This document shows, piece by piece, positions 21,286-32,531 of a DNA stretch of 64,000 nucleotides. The stretch spans positions 2,062,853 to 2,126,852 of the forward strand of contig BCHS01000001.1 of the NCBI GenBank assembly GCA_039545275.1, written 5' to 3'. Within the stretch, counting starts at the first letter, position 1. The number at the start of each line of letters is the position of its first letter. This DNA comes from Pseudomicrostroma phylloplanum (lineage: Eukaryota > Basidiomycota > Exobasidiomycetes > Microstromatales). A program made the translations under genes and the position numbers. Below the pieces are notes generated by a model. The model saw only the letters and a list, made by a program, of their open reading frames with translations, made no database searches and was not told where the DNA came from.

Positions 21286-22231
21286 AGGATCGGGTAGAAC
21301 GGAAAGGGAAAGGAGCCGGAAGCGAGGAGGAGCGGAGCAACAAAAAGGAGGCTTGATCGGAAAGGAGGCTTGATCGGAGCGGAGCTTCGATTGCTTGCAT
21401 GGCCTCCGCTGCTCCCGTCCTGTGCTTCCACACCACCACGATGATCGCTACAATCCATCCTAATTTCTTCTTGTAGCTCGACCAGAGCCCCTCTCTTTCC
21501 CACTTGCCTCATTGCTCCGAGCTCGACACAGCGGCCGCTCCCATAATGGTCCTTTGCTCGCACTGGCGAGAGAGGTCCAGCGAGAGCAAAAGCGCAGTGA
21601 CCCTTCTGTGTTGCTTGCTCCTTGCTCCTCCCACAAGACGATAGTGTGGCAGCTCAATCTCCCCGAGCGCCGTTGTTGCTCTCCGCCGATGCTACACAGA
21701 TGGCTCTCGTCGTCTTCAGGCGCCCTCTGACGCTCGAGGCAAGCTCACGCGATTACACCCTCAGCGCGACGAGCCCGGCGCCCGGCTGAGCTAGCTCCGG
21801 AACTCCACTGCTGGTTGCAGCGTCGATCTTCCTACAATTGACTGCTTTGCAAGGTCGACTCGGCTCTGATCGATCTGCTCTTGCCGCTCGCAAGGACAAT
21901 ACCCTTGCTACGTGGCAAATTGATTCTCAACATCAAATTGCCCTCTTGCCTTTGCATCCTCCTCCCTCATCCCGATTACCTAATGATGCTGGAGGGCAAT
22001 CGACCGCAAGCCGAGCTTACGCTGCCCTCTTGCTTCGCTTCTCGTCGGAAATTGAGACTGTCAGCTCCCCTGACACAAATCTTTCTGAACCACGTCATCC
22101 GTCTCGCCTCGCTTCGCCCCTCACCTAGCTGCAACTGGTTTTCAGCAAGCTCGCTCGAACTGGACATTGCAATTTCGTTTTAAACAATCGCCGGTGCTGC
22201 CAGGAGCCTCATCTGCGACCTCACACACGAC
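21286..22231. other. B2-B3 intergenic region with a tandem repeat
   Basis: About 945 bases. It contains two perfect 17-base units (21,344-21,377). No supported gene; the 3' part should hold the B3 promoter. Confidence 0.5.
21344..21377 (+). repeat. Tandem duplication of a 17-base unit
   Basis: Two adjacent copies of aaaggaggcttgatcgg immediately downstream of B2. Confidence 0.9.
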
Positions 22232-22639
22232 ATGCGCTTGTTCGCTCTTACCACTCTCCTCGTGGCTTCCCTGCTGGTCGCTTCAGCTCGACCCAGCTCA
22301 GCCCCGGGCTCACCCATCCGCTCCGAGGACCTCGGCTATCCCTATACCGGGGCGCACATTCCAGCGGGAGCAATAACCAAGGGGCCAGATGGTGAGGTCA
22401 ATGTCAAGTTCCCACGACAGCCAGGAACAACTTCCAGTAACGCGGCTTGGATGCCTGGATGGCTGGCGAAGGCGAGGAGGGAAGAGCGCACGAAAGGATT
22501 ACAGTCTGAGATGGGCATTGTAGAAGATCCCTCGCAATCTTCACCTCGGAAGAAGAAAGGGCTCTTGAGTAGAGCAAAGGATGGACTGAAGAAGACTTTT
22601 CGAAGAAAGGGTAAAGGAAAGCACTCTACGAGCTCCTAG
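22232..22639 (+). CDS. Small secreted protein B3 with Lys-rich tail
   Basis: A 135-residue protein with signal peptide MRLFALTTLLVASLLVASA, a Pro/Gly-rich middle, SNAAWMPGWLAKARREER, and a strongly basic tail (KKKGLLSRAKDGLKKTFRRK then GKGK). The tail is predicted to form a cationic amphipathic helix. No cysteines are present in the mature protein. No domain is recognised. Confidence 0.75.
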   Translation: MRLFALTTLLVASLLVASARPSSAPGSPIRSEDLGYPYTGAHIPAGAITKGPDGEVNVKFPRQPGTTSSNAAWMPGWLAKARREERTKGLQSEMGIVEDPSQSSPRKKKGLLSRAKDGLKKTFRRKGKGKHSTSS

Positions 22640-23509
22640 GGTGTAGAGGCAAAGGGAAGGGTCCCATACATGGCTAGACATGTAGGCCTAATCAGAGGCT
22701 CTCATCCCAGCTTACGTGGGAGGTCCCCATGGTCTCAAGACCTCCGCTCCAGCACGCATGTCTCTTGTCAAGCAACAATGGAGACTTTTGCTCTGTGATA
22801 CATTGGAGTCGATGCGTTGCGCACCAGCTCATTGCGCAATGGCAGTGACCTCTCCGATGGCTGCCGCTCGCTACTCTGGCCATACCTGCTGCTCACCTCC
22901 TTGACGAGCATTGGAGGAATCGTTTGCTGCAAAGCAAAGCTTGCTACGCCATGTTTGCTGTCCGCAAAAATTCTGAAAGAAGTATCACATCAAGTCGGAA
23001 GCGGTAAGAAGACAGTCACTGCCATTACAGTAACATCTTCGTCACTGCAAGCCGCACAGCAAAGCACTTTGTCGTTTGCCATGACTGCTACCGTTCTCCG
23101 CTTGGTCAAACACAAAGGCACTGCTCTTCCACACATGACAAGGTCTTTGCACGGGCAACGGATGCTTCCCGAGGCATGGTGCAGTCTTGGCGCAGGCAAG
23201 GAGTCACCGTCATCATGACGAACTTGAGCCGTACCTAGCTAGCACACGAGGTGACACCGCAAAAGCAACTACCTCCCGCACCTATAGCGCAACTGCAGAT
23301 TCGCAATGTTGCGAGAGGACATACAGCGTCCGCATAGTTCGGACTATATGAGATCGCATGGAAGGCTACTGGCTGTCCAAGACTCGGTACACGAGCCAAC
23401 ATCTCTCTTCCGCTCAATTTCTCCTGGACTGGTTCCGGAACACTTCTGCAAGTCAACTTTGCCCGCTACATTCGCACCATCTCACCTCGTCAGCTCAAAG
23501 GTTCTCACA
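22640..23509. other. B3-B4 intergenic region
   Basis: About 870 bases. Short frames only, none with a signal peptide and basic tail. No gene called. Confidence 0.5.
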
Positions 23510-23833
23510 ATGAAGGTCCTCTTCCGTGCCCTCCTTGGCTGCGTCTTGCTGTCCGCTCTTCTAGCAGCCAGCCAACCTTTGCCACCGCACCTGCATACGA
23601 ATCTACCACCCTCTTTGGCTCTTGTGGGGCGATCAGGTCTCGGCAATTGGGAACCCACAGATGGCATCACGCGCGTGTTTGGCGGTGGTCGCTCTGGCAG
23701 CTCTCCAGAGTCGTCCGGGTGGGTCAAGAAAACTAAGAAGGCGCCGGTCAAAGTGGTAAAGGGGATCTACAAGGGAATCAAAAAGGCTGGCACGGCAATC
23801 AAGAAGGTGGTCACCAAGTCGTCGGGTTCTTAG
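23510..23833 (+). CDS. Small secreted protein B4 with Lys-rich amphipathic tail
   Basis: A 107-residue protein. Signal peptide MKVLFRALLGCVLLSALLAA, a short Gly/Ser-rich middle, and a C-terminal third with repeated Lys-hydrophobic pattern (VVKGIYKGIKKAGTAIKKVV). The heptad-like spacing predicts a cationic amphipathic helix resembling many antimicrobial peptides; activity is not known. The ATG at 23,510 places the hydrophobic segment at the N-terminus. Confidence 0.75.
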   Translation: MKVLFRALLGCVLLSALLAASQPLPPHLHTNLPPSLALVGRSGLGNWEPTDGITRVFGGGRSGSSPESSGWVKKTKKAPVKVVKGIYKGIKKAGTAIKKVVTKSSGS

Positions 23834-24016
23834 ACACTGGGGAGCAGTTGGAGACCAACAGTAGGGGCGTCGTGGGCTGACCTCTCGATCAGGGACGATC
23901 AGCACTAGTAGCGAACAACTTTCCGTGGTTTTGATCCTGACCAATGCAAGACAGCTCTGACAGCGCTCAAATTCGGCAGTTTCGCTTCTCTCTACAGCTA
24001 CGACTGTTTGTGTCTG

Positions 24017-24487
24017 TCAATTCGAATCCTCACTCCGGCTGTCTCGATGATCAGGACGAGCACACTTGAGAGTCAATATGGCTTTGAGTCTCTGTTTGAC
24101 GCTGCAAGTTATGTAACGCACCACACCCTTGCGCCTCGGACGGGGAAGAGAGGGCGATGTGGATGGCCGAGTAGAAGGCGCCGACGACCGACTTGTAGAG
24201 GATGGATGGAAGCTCTCAACCAGGGCATCCAGTCGCGACAAGGCAGCCTGAAGCTCCGCTCTGGGTCGAGGCCGAAGCCGAAGGCCGCTGCGTGCGACTC
24301 TGGGCGTGGCCTCTGCAGAGTCCGCGAAAGACGTTGTTGTAGCCAACGGTGGTGTCGCCTCAGAGGGACCTAGCATACGGCTTTCAAGTCCATTTGTGAC
24401 CAAGATGGCGGTGCCACGACACTCGAGGGTGGTGAGGGAGAGAGCTGCTAGCGCCAGCGCTAGAGCGGAGTACCGTCTTCGAGTCAT
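24017..24487 (-). CDS. Small secreted protein B5 with basic two-Cys tail
   Basis: A 156-residue protein from the ATG at 24,487. N-terminus MTRRRYSALALALAALSL is a signal peptide. The middle is Ala/Ser/Arg-rich. The tail reads RRKGVVRYITCSVKQRLKAI and then LTLKC, giving two cysteines about 13 residues apart on a basic helix. No domain is recognised. It is convergent with B4. Confidence 0.65.
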   Translation of the reverse strand: MTRRRYSALALALAALSLTTLECRGTAILVTNGLESRMLGPSEATPPLATTTSFADSAEATPRVARSGLRLRPRPRAELQAALSRLDALVESFHPSSTSRSSAPSTRPSTSPSLPRPRRKGVVRYITCSVKQRLKAILTLKCARPDHRDSRSEDSN

Positions 24488-24941
24488 GGTGACCGGAAGA
24501 ACAGTCAGTGCCGGATCGATCGAGTGTGACAAAGGCGGCCAAGGGTGAACGACGACGGCGCCTGCGCTCCTCCATTCACCCGAAATTCAAAAGCCGCATT
24601 ATATCAAGAGGCAGCAAAAGGCGTCATGAGAGGCAACGAATTTTGCCAGCAAGCTCACGGAGTACCTCCGATCGCAAAGTAAAAGACATGCTTGCTACTT
24701 TACCATGCAAAAGCCCTGACCGGCTACGAAAGACCGACGTTGAAGCATCGGTACAGCGGTGCCGGACGGTGCAGTGCTCTTCGGCGCTTGGCCGAGGTAT
24801 TGTAATGCCTTCCGGGTGATCTGGGGGCAAATTCGCCTACGGGGCCACCTGGATGAGCACGAAGGGCTAGCAATGCGAACGAACCTCAAGAAGGGTTGGC
24901 ATTGCTCACAGTCAAGGCTTTGCCATTAGCTCTGACATCCT
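24488..24941. other. B5-B6 intergenic region
   Basis: About 450 bases. An AT-rich cattatatcaag near 24,597 could be the B5 core promoter (minus strand). No gene called. Confidence 0.45.
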
Positions 24942-25409
24942 CTACGCCGCAAGACCTCTGACGACTACACGCTCTGGCTCCGAATCGGAGCTCTCCGCCA
25001 AGGGCTTGAGACACATGCCCATACAAGCCTTGCCCTTGCCCTTGCTCATCGTCTTCTTCAGCTTATTCTTCGTCTTGATCCTCTTTGCTTGCTTGTTCAT
25101 GTAGTCCCTAGTAGCTTTGTCTCCCTTGTATTCGGAGGTAACGCCCCAATTCCGGTTGCTGCTTTTCATAGCGCTGCTTGCAGATGACACGTACAGTGGC
25201 CTTGCGTTCTGAGTTCGCATCATGTCGTTCGTCACCTGTCTGAGCTTCTCTTTGGAGCCTGGGGCAAAAAGATACGGGTGCATAATCATGCGAGAACGAA
25301 GCAGGTGGGTGCCGTCGAATGGGTCCGCAAAAGCTGTAGACTTTGTTGGCAGGCTCACGAAGAAAGCGACCAGAAGTGCGATCCCGAGACGGAACGATGT
25401 GCACCTCAT
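24942..25409 (-). CDS. Small secreted protein B6 with GDxATR motif and CxxxC tail
   Basis: A 155-residue protein from the ATG at 25,409 (MRCTSFRLGIALLVAFFVSL, signal peptide). The mature part carries YKGDKATRDYMNKQAKRIK, matching the GDxATR motif of B1 and B7, then a Lys-rich KLKKTMSKGKGKACMGMCLK with a CxxxC pair and an acidic C-terminal end. The longer open frame upstream would bury the signal peptide and is not used. Confidence 0.72.
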   Translation of the reverse strand: MRCTSFRLGIALLVAFFVSLPTKSTAFADPFDGTHLLRSRMIMHPYLFAPGSKEKLRQVTNDMMRTQNARPLYVSSASSAMKSSNRNWGVTSEYKGDKATRDYMNKQAKRIKTKNKLKKTMSKGKGKACMGMCLKPLAESSDSEPERVVVRGLAA

Positions 25410-26412
25410 GTCCGTCAAAGAGCTGAGGATGGGCTGTGGTGGCGAAGGAACGGCGGAGGTAGCACTGGACGGGGATGTGCAGATGCGGGTAGCGAAAGCG
25501 AAGACCAGCTTCAAGCTCGAGAGAAGGCTCCCATGATAGCCAAAAGGGGCACATGGCGTCCTTGTGGCCTTCTTATAGGTCATTCGGAGCGGACTTGCTT
25601 CTCCAGCAATCTGCGGAGGAGGAAACATTTCACATGGCAATCGTAAGCAACTGCAACCATAGCAACAATTTGTTAGGTGGTGCGCAACATCGTGTGACCC
25701 TGGGATCTCAGATGTCCAGGCAAAGCAGAATATCCCGCAAACCCCCGTTTCACCATCACGATAGCCACTTTTGTGCTCTACAGGCGACTTGCGGTCAATA
25801 CGCAATCATCATGCCGGGGTAATGTGGTCCGGCGACTGTACTTCTCGTTCGTGTCAAGATTCGAAGAATTTGTTTGGGCGATTTGCTGCCTAGGCTGGCC
25901 GCCTTGCCCCCTTGTTGGGATAACTGCATGCGCTTTGCTCTCCGAGAGATAGATTGACGTTGCTCGCCGCATCTGTTTTCGGTACCCTTGGACCTACCCT
26001 TCCGGCTGCAACGTATGCTTCTGTAAACTTGAAAGCCGCTTTTAGCCACTCGTGTCTGCTTTCCACTGCACCTTCAGGCGGAAGCTTGTCTACTTAGACT
26101 CGCTCCGCAGTGTAAGCAAAACCGTTCCACTGATCGCTAGGTTGCCATCTCCTAGTGAAGCTGGTTCGGAAGGCAGTGTCTCATGTTCGTCACGAGACAG
26201 AACGCACACCACAGTGGCAAATTCGACTGGCACCGGCGAGGATCGTACCGCACCCTTGTGACGGGTCTTACCATTTCTTACATCATTCTCTTCATTCAAA
26301 AAAAGCTCAGTCAGCCGGAGTGGTGACTTCTGGCAACGAAGTTAGCATCCAATCGCATTGTACCGTCTTGACCACAGTCATGCCATCTTGAAGGGCCGCA
26401 ATGCATCCGCGC
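25410..26412. other. Gap between B6 and A4
   Basis: About 1 kb with only short unconvincing frames. It should include the B6 promoter and the A4 3' end. Confidence 0.5.
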
Positions 26413-27900
26413 CTAATTCAGTGTCCGCCTCCATTCTGCATCCGCCTGGTCCCGCGCCTTCGCCCACGCTAAATGGTTTCGATCTCTCTGAAGTCTCTCT
26501 CGCCTCCATCCACGCCCTTCTTCGGGTGTTCCCAATCCAAGATCTTGCGCGTAAGGAAGGCTCAAAAGCTCGATCTCTCGCTCCAATCTGATAGCGGTAC
26601 GAGAGAAGTCTTCATAAGACGGAAACGAATATCGTCTGCCCCATGATTGTCTCAAAAGACTATAGGCCAGTTCCTTCGCGAAACCGATCTCGCAAGGAAG
26701 TGAGTCCTCTGGTCAGTCGCGAAGCTCTACACCTGTGAACGCTTGTGTGGTTATTTGTAGCCATACATGGGCGGTGTGACTTGCCGAAACTCACCTCAAG
26801 AAGCGTCTCGAGCAAGATGGGAAAGCACGCGGCTGGCTCCTCTGATGTGGGAGAAGCTCCAAACCATTCCTTTGGCAGGGCTGCAAGTGGCCCCTCTGGA
26901 AGGCATAAAGCAATGGGTGCTGCCTCAGGATGGTTGACTGATACGGTCATTGCTGAGAACTCTGCTGTCATCCTGACTCACGCATTTCGATGGTACGATC
27001 AGAGCCCTGAAGCGAAACGCCCTCGGCTGGCTGACCTACTCTCCAGACTTTCTTGTATGAGTCGTGCGCGCCTTGTGTTATAAACAGGATGGAGGCGTGC
27101 TCAACCCAAGACGTTACACTGAAGTCGAGCGGAAGACTTTCTCTCAGTGCAGCCTCGTCCCCTTCTCGATGCTTCCACCACACCTTGAACACAATCGCAT
27201 TCCTACCACTACCGCTCCAAAAAGCGAGCTCCCGTTCCATGTCCTTTACAGTCACCGTTGCCCAGGCCACCTCGAGGACAGTGACGACCCTGCTTCCATC
27301 GATTGCGGTTGTCCGATGTGGCCAACAACTGTCTGGTCTCTTCAAAGCGGAAATGTGAGACGCCGCCTCGGGCATTGGCAGCAAGGACGATCCTGAGCTC
27401 ATCTCCTTGGTCTCAACGTCTCCCGTAAGGCTATATACGACGTCTGCTTGGGGCCATCTAAAGAGATGCAGAAGGACGAGTCAAGATGCAATGCAATGAG
27501 GCTCAAGGCCGTGGAGAAGATCCATCACAACTCACCGTCGCAGCCCGATATCAACGAGGTAAATCATACAAGAGACAAGAGCCTTGTGCGTTTGGGACGG
27601 ATCGCCCCACCACTCTACAAGGCCTAGATCGTCGACTGCTGTCACAGGCATGTGTTGAAGTGACTGTGAAGGAATACCGAAAGAAAGAGAGAGAGCTCGG
27701 GGACTATACTTGAAAGCATCTCGAAATTTTCGAAAGTAGCGTAGAGGCCACATTCCAAGGGAAGGTACTCCGGCTATGTTCTGGCAGACCCAAAGTTCGC
27801 CGAGCACTTTCTCGAATGTCCGGTATTGCAGTACTATAGGAGTCGATGGAGGCGGGGTGGCGACCACAACGACCTTTCCCTTTTTTGCTACGTGGCTCAT
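26413..27900 (-). CDS. Family A paralogue A4 (type II), possible PD-(D/E)XK-like protein
   Basis: Four-exon gene close to A5. Exon 1 starts at 27,900 (MSHVAKKGKVVVV) with SLGMWPLRYFRKF and DLGLVEWWGD, ending near 27,535. Exon 2 has LKRPDSCW, VTVLEVAWATV, GRNAIVFKVWWKHREGD and SILFITQGAHD. Exon 3 (about 26,800-26,930) encodes EGPLAALPKEWFG...CFPILLETLLE before a GTGAGT donor. Exon 4 contains LEREIELLSLPYAQDLGLG and stops at 26,413. The proposed PD...E...K residues are all present. The nuclease-like fold is inferred; no activity is known. Confidence 0.7.
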
Positions 27901-28859
27901 GACGGCACTGACAGAGTTCGGTTTCCTCTGCGCCGCAATAATGTCGATGTTCAAGGTACCTCGATGGTCGCCTCTTCAGTCTGCAAAATGCAGTACCTCG
28001 ACAGCAACGAGAGCACGGAAAGCTTCCGTCGCTGACGCCTAGTCTGCCTCCCGCTCCGATATATGAGACACAGCGACATCAGCGTGCAGCACGGTCTCAC
28101 TAAGTGCTGCCGAGTTGACCACTTTCCGCACGCAATAGAAGCACGTGCGCAGAGGTTGAGGACTTGTCCTTCTTGAGAAGCTGAAGTCGGCAGTCAACAC
28201 TGTCGAGTCTGACCCTGCCCGCATAATTCCGCCTTCTTGGGTTTGGTTGCGAGAGATCGGATGTCTCGAACAGGTGCCCTTGTTTCGTACTGTTCCTTGA
28301 AACTGTGCTGCCTCTTCGTCGTCTCTAGTCTGACAAGGGCCTCAGACTCATCCACCGTAGACGACGGCGTACTATCCTTTTGCTGCATAGGTGACACCAA
28401 AGCGCGTCGGTGCTTCTACTGAGGCAATCTGTACCTGACGCTGTGACAGCCTTAGCATGTGATGGGTGAAATATTGTGAGAGTGGAAATGTACATCGCTT
28501 TTCGGCTGTGTCCTCGCCGTAGCACGGAGTGGAGCAGAGCATCGCTACGCGTATGACTCTGGAGTCATGCTCTGCCCGCTCGTATCGCTATCCCGCGTTC
28601 GGTGCCCGCCTCTGCCCGTTCTGGGAGCCCTGACCGTCGAACCTTTTCGGTGTTGAGGTGGCGGAATGGGAGCTCCACTCTTAAGGGCCTGAGAGCTTGT
28701 TGTTGGCTTTCCCGCACTTGCTCGGCGCGAGGACGAGCCATGCCGCAAGGCGCCGCCAATCGCCCTGCAACGACCTTTCATTCGAAGGGATGTGGACCAA
28801 GAGGCGGATCAGTACCAGAGATACCCTCGCTCAAAGCACAAGATGGCCTTGTGGACATC
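27901..28859. other. Gap upstream of A4 with duplicated 5' flank
   Basis: About 960 bases. The segment near 27,976-28,130 resembles the flank upstream of A5 (about 30,689-30,833), so the duplication that made A4/A5 included promoter sequence. No protein gene is called; a minus-strand frame at 28,039-28,224 lies in this flank. Confidence 0.5.
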
Positions 28860-28969
28860 CAGAATAGGCTCACCTCAGCTATCCCATCCAGGAAGAAAAC
28901 CCTCTCAGCACTGCTTAGTCGGTAGACGCAGCGATCATTGCTTGGATCTGAACTAGGATACTGTAGCAT
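28860..28969 (-). pseudogene. Relic of a type I family A exon
   Basis: The minus-strand reading contains LSSAERVFFLDGIAE followed by GTGAGC. This resembles the exon 3 end of A2 (LPGEPERVPIFLDDFARV before GTGAGT). No flanking exons could be identified, so it may be a remnant of a lost copy. The match is short and could be chance. Confidence 0.3.
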
Positions 28970-29105
28970 GGACCATGAGACTTGGCAAACAATCAGACAG
29001 TGAGTCTTTCGCCAAAATTATACCATACAGTAGCAGTCACCCGCATTGCACAGCGTACACCACAACGGAGTACCTAGTGAGCACCGGGTAGTGAGCACCG
29101 GGGCG

Positions 29106-30608
29106 TCACCAAGTTGGCATTCCCTCCCGCCTCCGTCGCATTTGCTCCTCTTCTTGCGCCCGGACCCGCGCTATACACTCTCGTTCCCTTTGGAGCTGCT
29201 TTGGTCTCCATCCGTGTCCCTCGTCAGGTGCTCCTAAGTCGAGCTCTCGCGCATAAGGCTGTCTCAGAAGGTCCATCTCTCGCTCCAATCTAGCAGCGTT
29301 GCGATCCGACCTGTCATATGACGGGCACCTGTATCGTCTGCCAAGTGATTCTCTCAAAAGCTGGCTGGCCAGCTCCTTCGCAAGAACAGTCCCAGGAGAA
29401 TGTGAATTGCCTGATCAGTTGCAAAGCTTTACACGTGAGAGCGCCTGTCTGGTGAATTGTGATCATCCAGGCACGTTATCTTTCAAGACTCACCTCAAGG
29501 AGCGTCTCGAGCAAGACGGGAAAGCAACTGGTCGGCTCGTCTGGTGTAGGCATGACCCCGCACCATTCCTTTGGCAACGCTGCCAGTGGTCCTTCTGCAA
29601 GACAGATGAGGGCCGGTTGAACTTCAATATGCTTAAGGGACACAGCCATAGCTGTGAGAATCCGGCATCTCCTTTACTTACGCAGTTCTCTGGTACGCTC
29701 GGGGTCGCGAAGCTTAATGTCTTCGGCTGGCTGACCCACTCTCCAGACTTTCCTGCAAGAATCTTGTGCTCCTTGCGTTATGAACAAGATGGAAGCATGC
29801 CTCATCCATGACTCAATATCGTCTACTTCGTACGGAAGCCTTTCTTCCAGAGCAGCTTGGTCGCCTTCCCGATTCTTCCACCAGACCTTGAAAACAATCG
29901 CATTTCTGCCACTGCCGTTCCAGAGAGCTAGCTCTCGCTCCAAGTCTTCTAGACTTTCTCTGCCCCAAGCGACCTCGAGGACAGTGTTGACTCTGACTCT
30001 GCTTTCATCCCAGTGTTGTAGCATTCGTGGCCACGAACTGTCCGGTCTCTTCAGTATCGGTATCTGCGTTGCTGCCGAGGGCCTGTGTACCAGCGGCGAT
30101 TCTGACCTCAGGTCTTTGACCTCGACGCATGCTGTGGTGGACCAAATGCCTCCGTCTGGATATTCTCTAGATGAATCCAGGTGACATCGAGTCTGAGCGC
30201 ACGATTGTGGTACGCACTTCTGCCAAGCACAACAGTAGGCACTCACATTCTGAGCTCCTTGTCGATGAGCCAATCCATACAACGAATAAGAGCGTCATGC
30301 GTATTGGATTCATCACCCCACCACTCGATGAGGCCTAGGTCGTCTGAACCAGTGACGGGCAGGTATTGAAGGGACTGTGAAGGTACACCAAAAGAGAGGT
30401 GGTCATACTCATGTTCATCTTGGGATTTTTGGAAAAAGTGTAGAGGCCACACCCCCAGGGAAAGCACTCCAGTCATCTTCGGCTTGACGCGGACCGTCCA
30501 GACATCGTCGAGCACTTGCTCGAATGTCTTGTACTGCAGTACTATAGGAGGCAGAGATGGCGCGGTAGTGATGACGACAAACTCGCCCTCTTTTGCTACG
30601 TCGGTCAT
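29106..30608 (-). CDS. Family A paralogue A5 (type II), possible PD-(D/E)XK-like protein
   Basis: The best-preserved copy. Exon 1 (30,608 to about 30,250) starts MTDVAKEGEFVVI and has LSLGVWPLHFFQKS, LSFGVPSQSLQYLPV and DLGLIEWWGD, ending at GTGAGT. Exon 2 has LKRPDSSW, VNTVLEVAWGRESLEDLE, GRNAIVFKVWWKNREGD and SILFITQGAQD. Exon 3 (about 29,500-29,620) encodes EGPLAALPKEWCG...CFPVLLETLLE before GTGAGT. Exon 4 has LEREMDLLRQPYARELDLG and stops at 29,106. Exon order and junction phases match A4. All residues of the hypothetical PD...E...K set are present. Confidence 0.72.
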
Positions 30609-31151
30609 GTTGGCAGTGACGAATACGTAACCGACCGAAATCGATGAAGTGTAGTCGCTCAGATTGTGCTTTATAGGATCGCCCCGAGTCTGTAAAACAG
30701 TGCCTCCACAGCATGGAGCTACAGAGCTTCGCCTTTGCTGAGTTTTACTCTGCCTCCTGCCGAGAGGTGAGACACCAAGGCCTCAACGTGCAGCTCAGTC
30801 TCAGAATCTGACATCGACTTCGGGTCCTTTCCGCACGCATTACAAGCGCCGGCAAAAAGCTTGCCCCCTACCTTCTGTGAAAGTTAAGACATCGTTCTTG
30901 ACCGTCCTCCACATGTCCAAGCCTTGTGAATCTGAGTTCGTTGCTCTGTCTACTAGGTTTAATCGAAGCTCAAATTGGAATGACCCAGGGGCCCGCGGTC
31001 GTAGGCTCACTAGCAAGGGTTCCACTTGCTCGACGACCGGGAGAGCAGCGTACAGTACAACAACGAAGTTCCAATGAGATTGTACACAGACGGCAAGACG
31101 CGCCGACGCTTCTTTCATTGCTGCCCGCTCCTCTTCGAGCGCTCGCTGTCT
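30609..31151. other. Gap between A5 and A6 including the decayed A6 3' end
   Basis: The part near 31,060-31,150 continues the A6 reading frame beyond its stop (LEEERAAMKEASARLAVC), so it is former coding sequence. The part near 30,689-30,833 is the duplicated A5 5' flank. Confidence 0.5.
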
Positions 31152-32531
31152 TCAGTGATTTCCTTCCTCGGGTCCCGGCAGGCCAAGTTCTCTTGCGTAG
31201 GGGGGCCCGCTAAGTAATTCGATCTCTCGCTCTAGTCTGACGCAAGTTCGAATAGACTGTGGAGACTCCCAGTCCCGACTCAATATTGATGCCTCACCTC
31301 TGAGTAGGTAGGAAATTCTCTGCCAGGAGACGAATAGAAGGAGGCGCGTTGGACAGGCCGTCAGCATACCTGTACATTAGCTTTAGAGGGGCACAGCACA
31401 TTCAGCCAGTCTCGGACGCTGAACAACGCCACGCACTCACCTCCAAGAGCGCCTCAAGCAGGATAGGCAAGCACTTGCTCCCTTTGCTGTTCTTGCGTGT
31501 ACCACCGAACCAGTCTCTGGGCAGCGCTGCAATCGGTCCATCTGTTCGGACAGTTGAGGAATGTTGCAGGTCAGTGAAAGTCAACCCCAAAGCGCAAGTC
31601 AATTGCCCCATTTAATGCTGACCCATCTCCACTGTCCGATTGGGGTCCCGTAGTCGAATAGCTTCTGCCGGTTGGCCGATTCGCCAAACTCCTTTGAATG
31701 AATCTTGAGCGCCCTGCGTCATGAATAGGATCGAGGCATGCTTGAGCCACTCGGCTATGCCCTCCCGACTACCAGGGAGCTCTTCGCTGAGGGCGGCTTT
31801 GTTGCCTTCGCGACCTGTCCACCAAATCTTGAAGACGATTGCATTTCTCTGACTGCTAGTCCAAAGCGCTAACGCTCGTTCCAGATCCTGTACACTCGCC
31901 CCAGCCCGGGCGACTTCGAGCACTGTCGTCACCGTGGCCCCATCGACCTTCCGTGAATTGTGACCCCAACACACAGCCGGCTCCTTGAGGATGATGTTGC
32001 TCAACGATGCGGATGACAACTGCGCCAGAGGTGACTGAGGTTGAAGTCCATCGATCCTGATGCGCGTCGTAGCCACCCGGCCATGCATCAGGTCATGCCG
32101 TACCTCTCTGAGGAAGATCAAGGTACCCTATCAATGAAGGTATCTGGTAAGCGCAATCGTGCGGAGCACAAGTGGTGGTCCACTCGCCGTCTCAAAGCAG
32201 AGTGGATGAATCACCAGGTGTACTTGGCAAGGGCATGATGGGGCCAGACGGGCTCGATCCACATTTCGATCAGACCCAACTCGTAAACCCCAGCCAAGGG
32301 CAAGTGCTGGTGTGACCACGACGGTACAGCATAAGATAGTTGCATATCGCCGTACTTGTCAGCCTTCTGCAGGAATTGAAGAGGCCAGACTCCAAGGGAG
32401 TCCACTCCATTCACCCATCGTGAGGCGTCCTCGACTCTTTGATAAAACGTCTCGTATCGTAGAACCCAAGGGGCTGATGCCTTCGTTGCGACAGCGACAA
32501 CCACTTCGTCGTCATCCTTCGTGGTGGCCAT
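31152..32531 (-). pseudogene. Family A paralogue A6 (type II), apparently decaying
   Basis: Exon 1 starts at 32,531 (MATTKDDDEVVVAVA) with SLGVWPLQFLQKA. Where A4/A5 read on to their donor, A6 has an in-frame TGA (32,211-32,213), and the expected donor is GCGAGT instead of GTGAGT. Exon 2 keeps GRNAIVFKIWW-like sequence and SILFMTQGAQD but has VLEVAR in place of VLEVAW and EPAVCW in place of RPDSSW. Exon 3 (IAALPRDWFGG...CLPILLEALLE) is intact. Exon 4 stops early (31,152) after GLPGPEEGNH while related sequence continues in frame. An early donor could bypass the first stop, so expression is not excluded. Confidence 0.55.

Noticed and set aside
28194..28422. Short frames in both orientations upstream of A4
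   Set aside because: They overlap each other or the duplicated flank and have no support beyond length.
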